Positions 62,683-64,000 of a stretch of 64,000 nucleotides of DNA are shown piece after piece (position 1 is the first letter of the stretch; the number at the start of each line of letters is the position of its first letter). The stretch is taken from positions 824,501-888,500 of the forward strand of contig NZ_CP089981.1 of the NCBI RefSeq assembly GCF_021389975.1, given 5' to 3'. A program made the translations under genes and the position numbers. This stretch comes from Fulvivirga ulvae (GTDB lineage Bacteria > Bacteroidota > Bacteroidia > Cytophagales > Cyclobacteriaceae). The notes under the pieces were generated by a model, which made no database searches, was not told the origin of the DNA, and worked only from the letters and a program-made list of their open reading frames with translations.

Positions 62683-63231
62683 ATGCTTCAAAGTAACCTC
62701 AAAGCCCCGGTATTCAGGCTTACTGATATCTTCAAACGTACAATAGACCTAAATGAGTATCAAGACAAAAAAGTATTTATAGGCTTTTTCAGGCATGCGG
62801 GATGCCCTTTTTGTAACCTGAGGGTACATACACTGACCAGGATCTATGAAGAGTTAAAAGCTCAGGGGATGGAAATGATTTTCTTCTTCGAATCCCCGGA
62901 AAGGGTACTTCTGAGGAGCACTTTCCATCAGGAAGTATCACCCATTCCTCTCATTTCAGATCCGGAAAAAATTTGGTATAACGCCTACGGACTTGAAAGC
63001 TCAGGGTATAAATCAGCTGTAAGCCACTTAAGCTCATTTGTACAAACTGCCTATAATGCGATAAAAACAAAGGTACCTGTACACATGATGGCCGGGGGTG
63101 AATCAATAAAAACCATGCCCGCTGAATTTTTAATTGACAAAGGACTGATGATCAAAAAGGTGCATTATGCAGAAAGACTTAATGACCGACTTGATATTTC
63201 AGTGGTTAAAGATTTTGCCCGAACGCAGTAA
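62683..63231 (+). CDS. AhpC/TSA-like peroxiredoxin-type protein
   Basis: The 182-residue protein has a thioredoxin-like fold with the CxxC motif in FFRHAGCPFCNLRVHTL (about residue 42-46), LTDIFKRTIDLNEYQDKKVFIGF before it and AEFLIDKGLMIKKVHYAERL near the end. It is in the AhpC/TSA-like redox group. The insertion about residues 110-150 (SSFVQTAYNAIKTKVPVHMMAGG) replaces the usual peroxidatic environment. Whether it is a peroxiredoxin, or a disulfide exchange protein, cannot be told. It is divergent from nothing; the TetR gene follows in the same direction. Confidence 0.8.
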   Translation: MLQSNLKAPVFRLTDIFKRTIDLNEYQDKKVFIGFFRHAGCPFCNLRVHTLTRIYEELKAQGMEMIFFFESPERVLLRSTFHQEVSPIPLISDPEKIWYNAYGLESSGYKSAVSHLSSFVQTAYNAIKTKVPVHMMAGGESIKTMPAEFLIDKGLMIKKVHYAERLNDRLDISVVKDFARTQ

Positions 63232-63307
63232 ACGGAGAGTCCTGAGTCTCAAAAGCCATGACTAAAATTCGGAAAGTATTTTTTTATTTGATCAACTTAT
63301 CTAATTT

Positions 63308-63323
63308 TGTATTGATTAATACA
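63308..63323. promoter_or_regulatory. TetR operator upstream of the tetR gene
   Basis: TGTATTGATTAATACA is a 16-base palindrome with one mismatched pair, 18 bases before the tetR ATG. It matches the perfect palindrome at 63941-63956 with a single change. Autoregulation is expected. Confidence 0.75.
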
Positions 63324-63341
63324 TAAATATAATCTTGCAAA

Positions 63342-63923
63342 ATGAGAGGTCGCCCAAGCAAATACAATAATCAGGAGGTAGAGGCCAAAGCACAACAACT
63401 ATTCTGGTCAAAAGGATACACCGCTACTTCTATGGATGACCTGCTCAAGGCCATGGGAATCGGCTATGGGAGTTTTTACAATGCTTATAAGGGAGGTAAA
63501 AAAGAACTATTCCGCAAAGCGATCCAACAACGTCGAGAGGCATTTGACGATTTTAAAAAAGAGCTTAGCCTGAGTGCCGATCCGCTGGGTCTGATCAAGG
63601 ATTTTTTCCGGAGCATTGCCCTGGCTGATGAAAAGAGTCATTTGCAGGGTTGTATCATTGTCAATACCGTTGTAGAAATGACCTTTATTGATGATGATCT
63701 GGAACACGAAGCCGTACAGATATTGAGAGAGGTTGAGCAAATGTTTACAGATACCATCGCCCGTGAGCAAGAGCAGGGTAAATTAAAAAATCAGACCAAC
63801 CCTGAAGTTTTGGGCCGCTACCTGATCACACTTTGGAATGGCCTGAACGTTACCAGACGCATGTACCCGGATAAAGACCTGCTTAGAAAACAGATCGACA
63901 TGCAGCTCGATATACTCAGTTAA
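63342..63923 (+). CDS. TetR family transcriptional regulator
   Basis: The 193-residue protein has an N-terminal TetR helix-turn-helix (AKAQQLFWSKGYTATSMDDLLKAMGIGYGSFYNAYKGGKKELFRKAI) and a C-terminal ligand domain of helices (TDTIAREQEQGKLKNQTNPEVLGRYLITLWNGLNV). The wording is of the AcrR/YcdC-like group. Matching palindromic operators lie 18 bases upstream of its start and 12 bases downstream of its stop, so it most likely represses itself and the following gene at 63980. Confidence 0.93.
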   Translation: MRGRPSKYNNQEVEAKAQQLFWSKGYTATSMDDLLKAMGIGYGSFYNAYKGGKKELFRKAIQQRREAFDDFKKELSLSADPLGLIKDFFRSIALADEKSHLQGCIIVNTVVEMTFIDDDLEHEAVQILREVEQMFTDTIAREQEQGKLKNQTNPEVLGRYLITLWNGLNVTRRMYPDKDLLRKQIDMQLDILS

Positions 63924-63935
63924 TTTTTTTTATCA

Positions 63936-63961
63936 TTTTTTGTATTGATCAATACAAAAAA
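63936..63961. promoter_or_regulatory. TetR operator upstream of the gene at 63980
   Basis: TGTATTGATCAATACA (63941-63956) is a perfect palindrome, extended by five T on the left and five A on the right to 26 bases. It lies 18 bases before the next ATG, the same distance as the operator before tetR. Confidence 0.85.
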
Positions 63962-63979
63962 ATACACCAACAACACAAT

Positions 63980-64000
63980 ATGGATTTACAACTCAAATCA
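63980..64000 (+). CDS. Start of a gene that runs off the window (SDR-like guess)
   Basis: ATG at 63980 followed by seven codons reading MDLQLKS before the window ends. This wording is typical of the start of short-chain dehydrogenases in Bacteroidota, but seven residues do not prove it. It is under the TetR operator. Confidence 0.4.

Noticed and set aside
1..64000. CRISPR array, prophage or intact IS
   Set aside because: No regularly spaced direct repeats, integrase, transposase or phage structural genes were seen.

Overview
The window looks like a chromosomal segment of a free-living Bacteroidota bacterium, probably Cytophagales (a Fulvivirga/Marivirga-like relative is my guess; the sequence does not settle the genus). 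Evidence: several promoters carry the Bacteroidota -7 motif TAnnTTTG; clear Shine-Dalgarno sequences are scarce; both tRNA genes lack an encoded CCA; and typical families of the phylum are present (DoxX, DUF4097, DUF4136, HmuY, DUF6607, DUF6232, pinensin-type leader, CarboxypepD_reg/TonB receptors, multi-PAS kinases). No intact insertion sequence, prophage or CRISPR array was seen.

Layout. 1-9.8 kb: 5' part of an alpha-2-macroglobulin-like gene (cut by the window edge), a lipoprotein, DoxX, an ECF sigma / membrane HEAT-repeat (putative anti-sigma) / two DUF4097 operon, a kinase-fold protein of unknown function, a DUF6232 protein and crcB. 9.8-17.4 kb: an M42 peptidase, then a sulfur-assimilation block: SAM-I riboswitch, a small ORF with seven consecutive Cys codons, ferredoxin, metZ, a second Cys-rich small ORF followed by a strong intrinsic terminator, sulfite reductase, siroheme genes and an Fe-S APS/PAPS reductase. 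The two Cys-codon ORFs look like leader peptides that let cysteine supply control the operon, layered on SAM sensing. This is the most interesting part of the window.

17.5-24 kb: phosphorelay genes (hybrid kinase with Hpt, two stand-alone receivers, an NtrC-type regulator). 24-32 kb: envelope genes: coiled-coil lipoproteins, secreted proteins, a large LRR protein built from three super-modules, and PBP1A. 33-36.3 kb: accessory-looking hypothetical genes (DinB, DUF2314-ankyrin, membrane protein) bounded by two related hairpins. 36.3-46 kb: LacI regulator, two tRNA-Leu genes, egtD-egtB (ergothioneine), a subtilase, a macro-domain protein, a PAS protein with a DHp-like helix but no ATPase domain, and small secreted proteins.

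46-53 kb: aldo/keto reductase, an orphan pinensin-like RiPP precursor, and a probable heme/iron uptake locus (LuxR-type regulator with a non-ATG start, TonB receptor, HmuY, DUF6607) with three similar TTTAGA-N5-TCTAAA-type palindromes. 53-64 kb: about 1 kb without genes, sensor kinase / receiver / YfiR-like operon, folD, a PIF1-like helicase with a C-terminal helical region, a multi-PAS kinase, a peroxiredoxin-like protein, and a TetR regulator whose two matching palindromic operators flank it and precede a gene that runs off the end.
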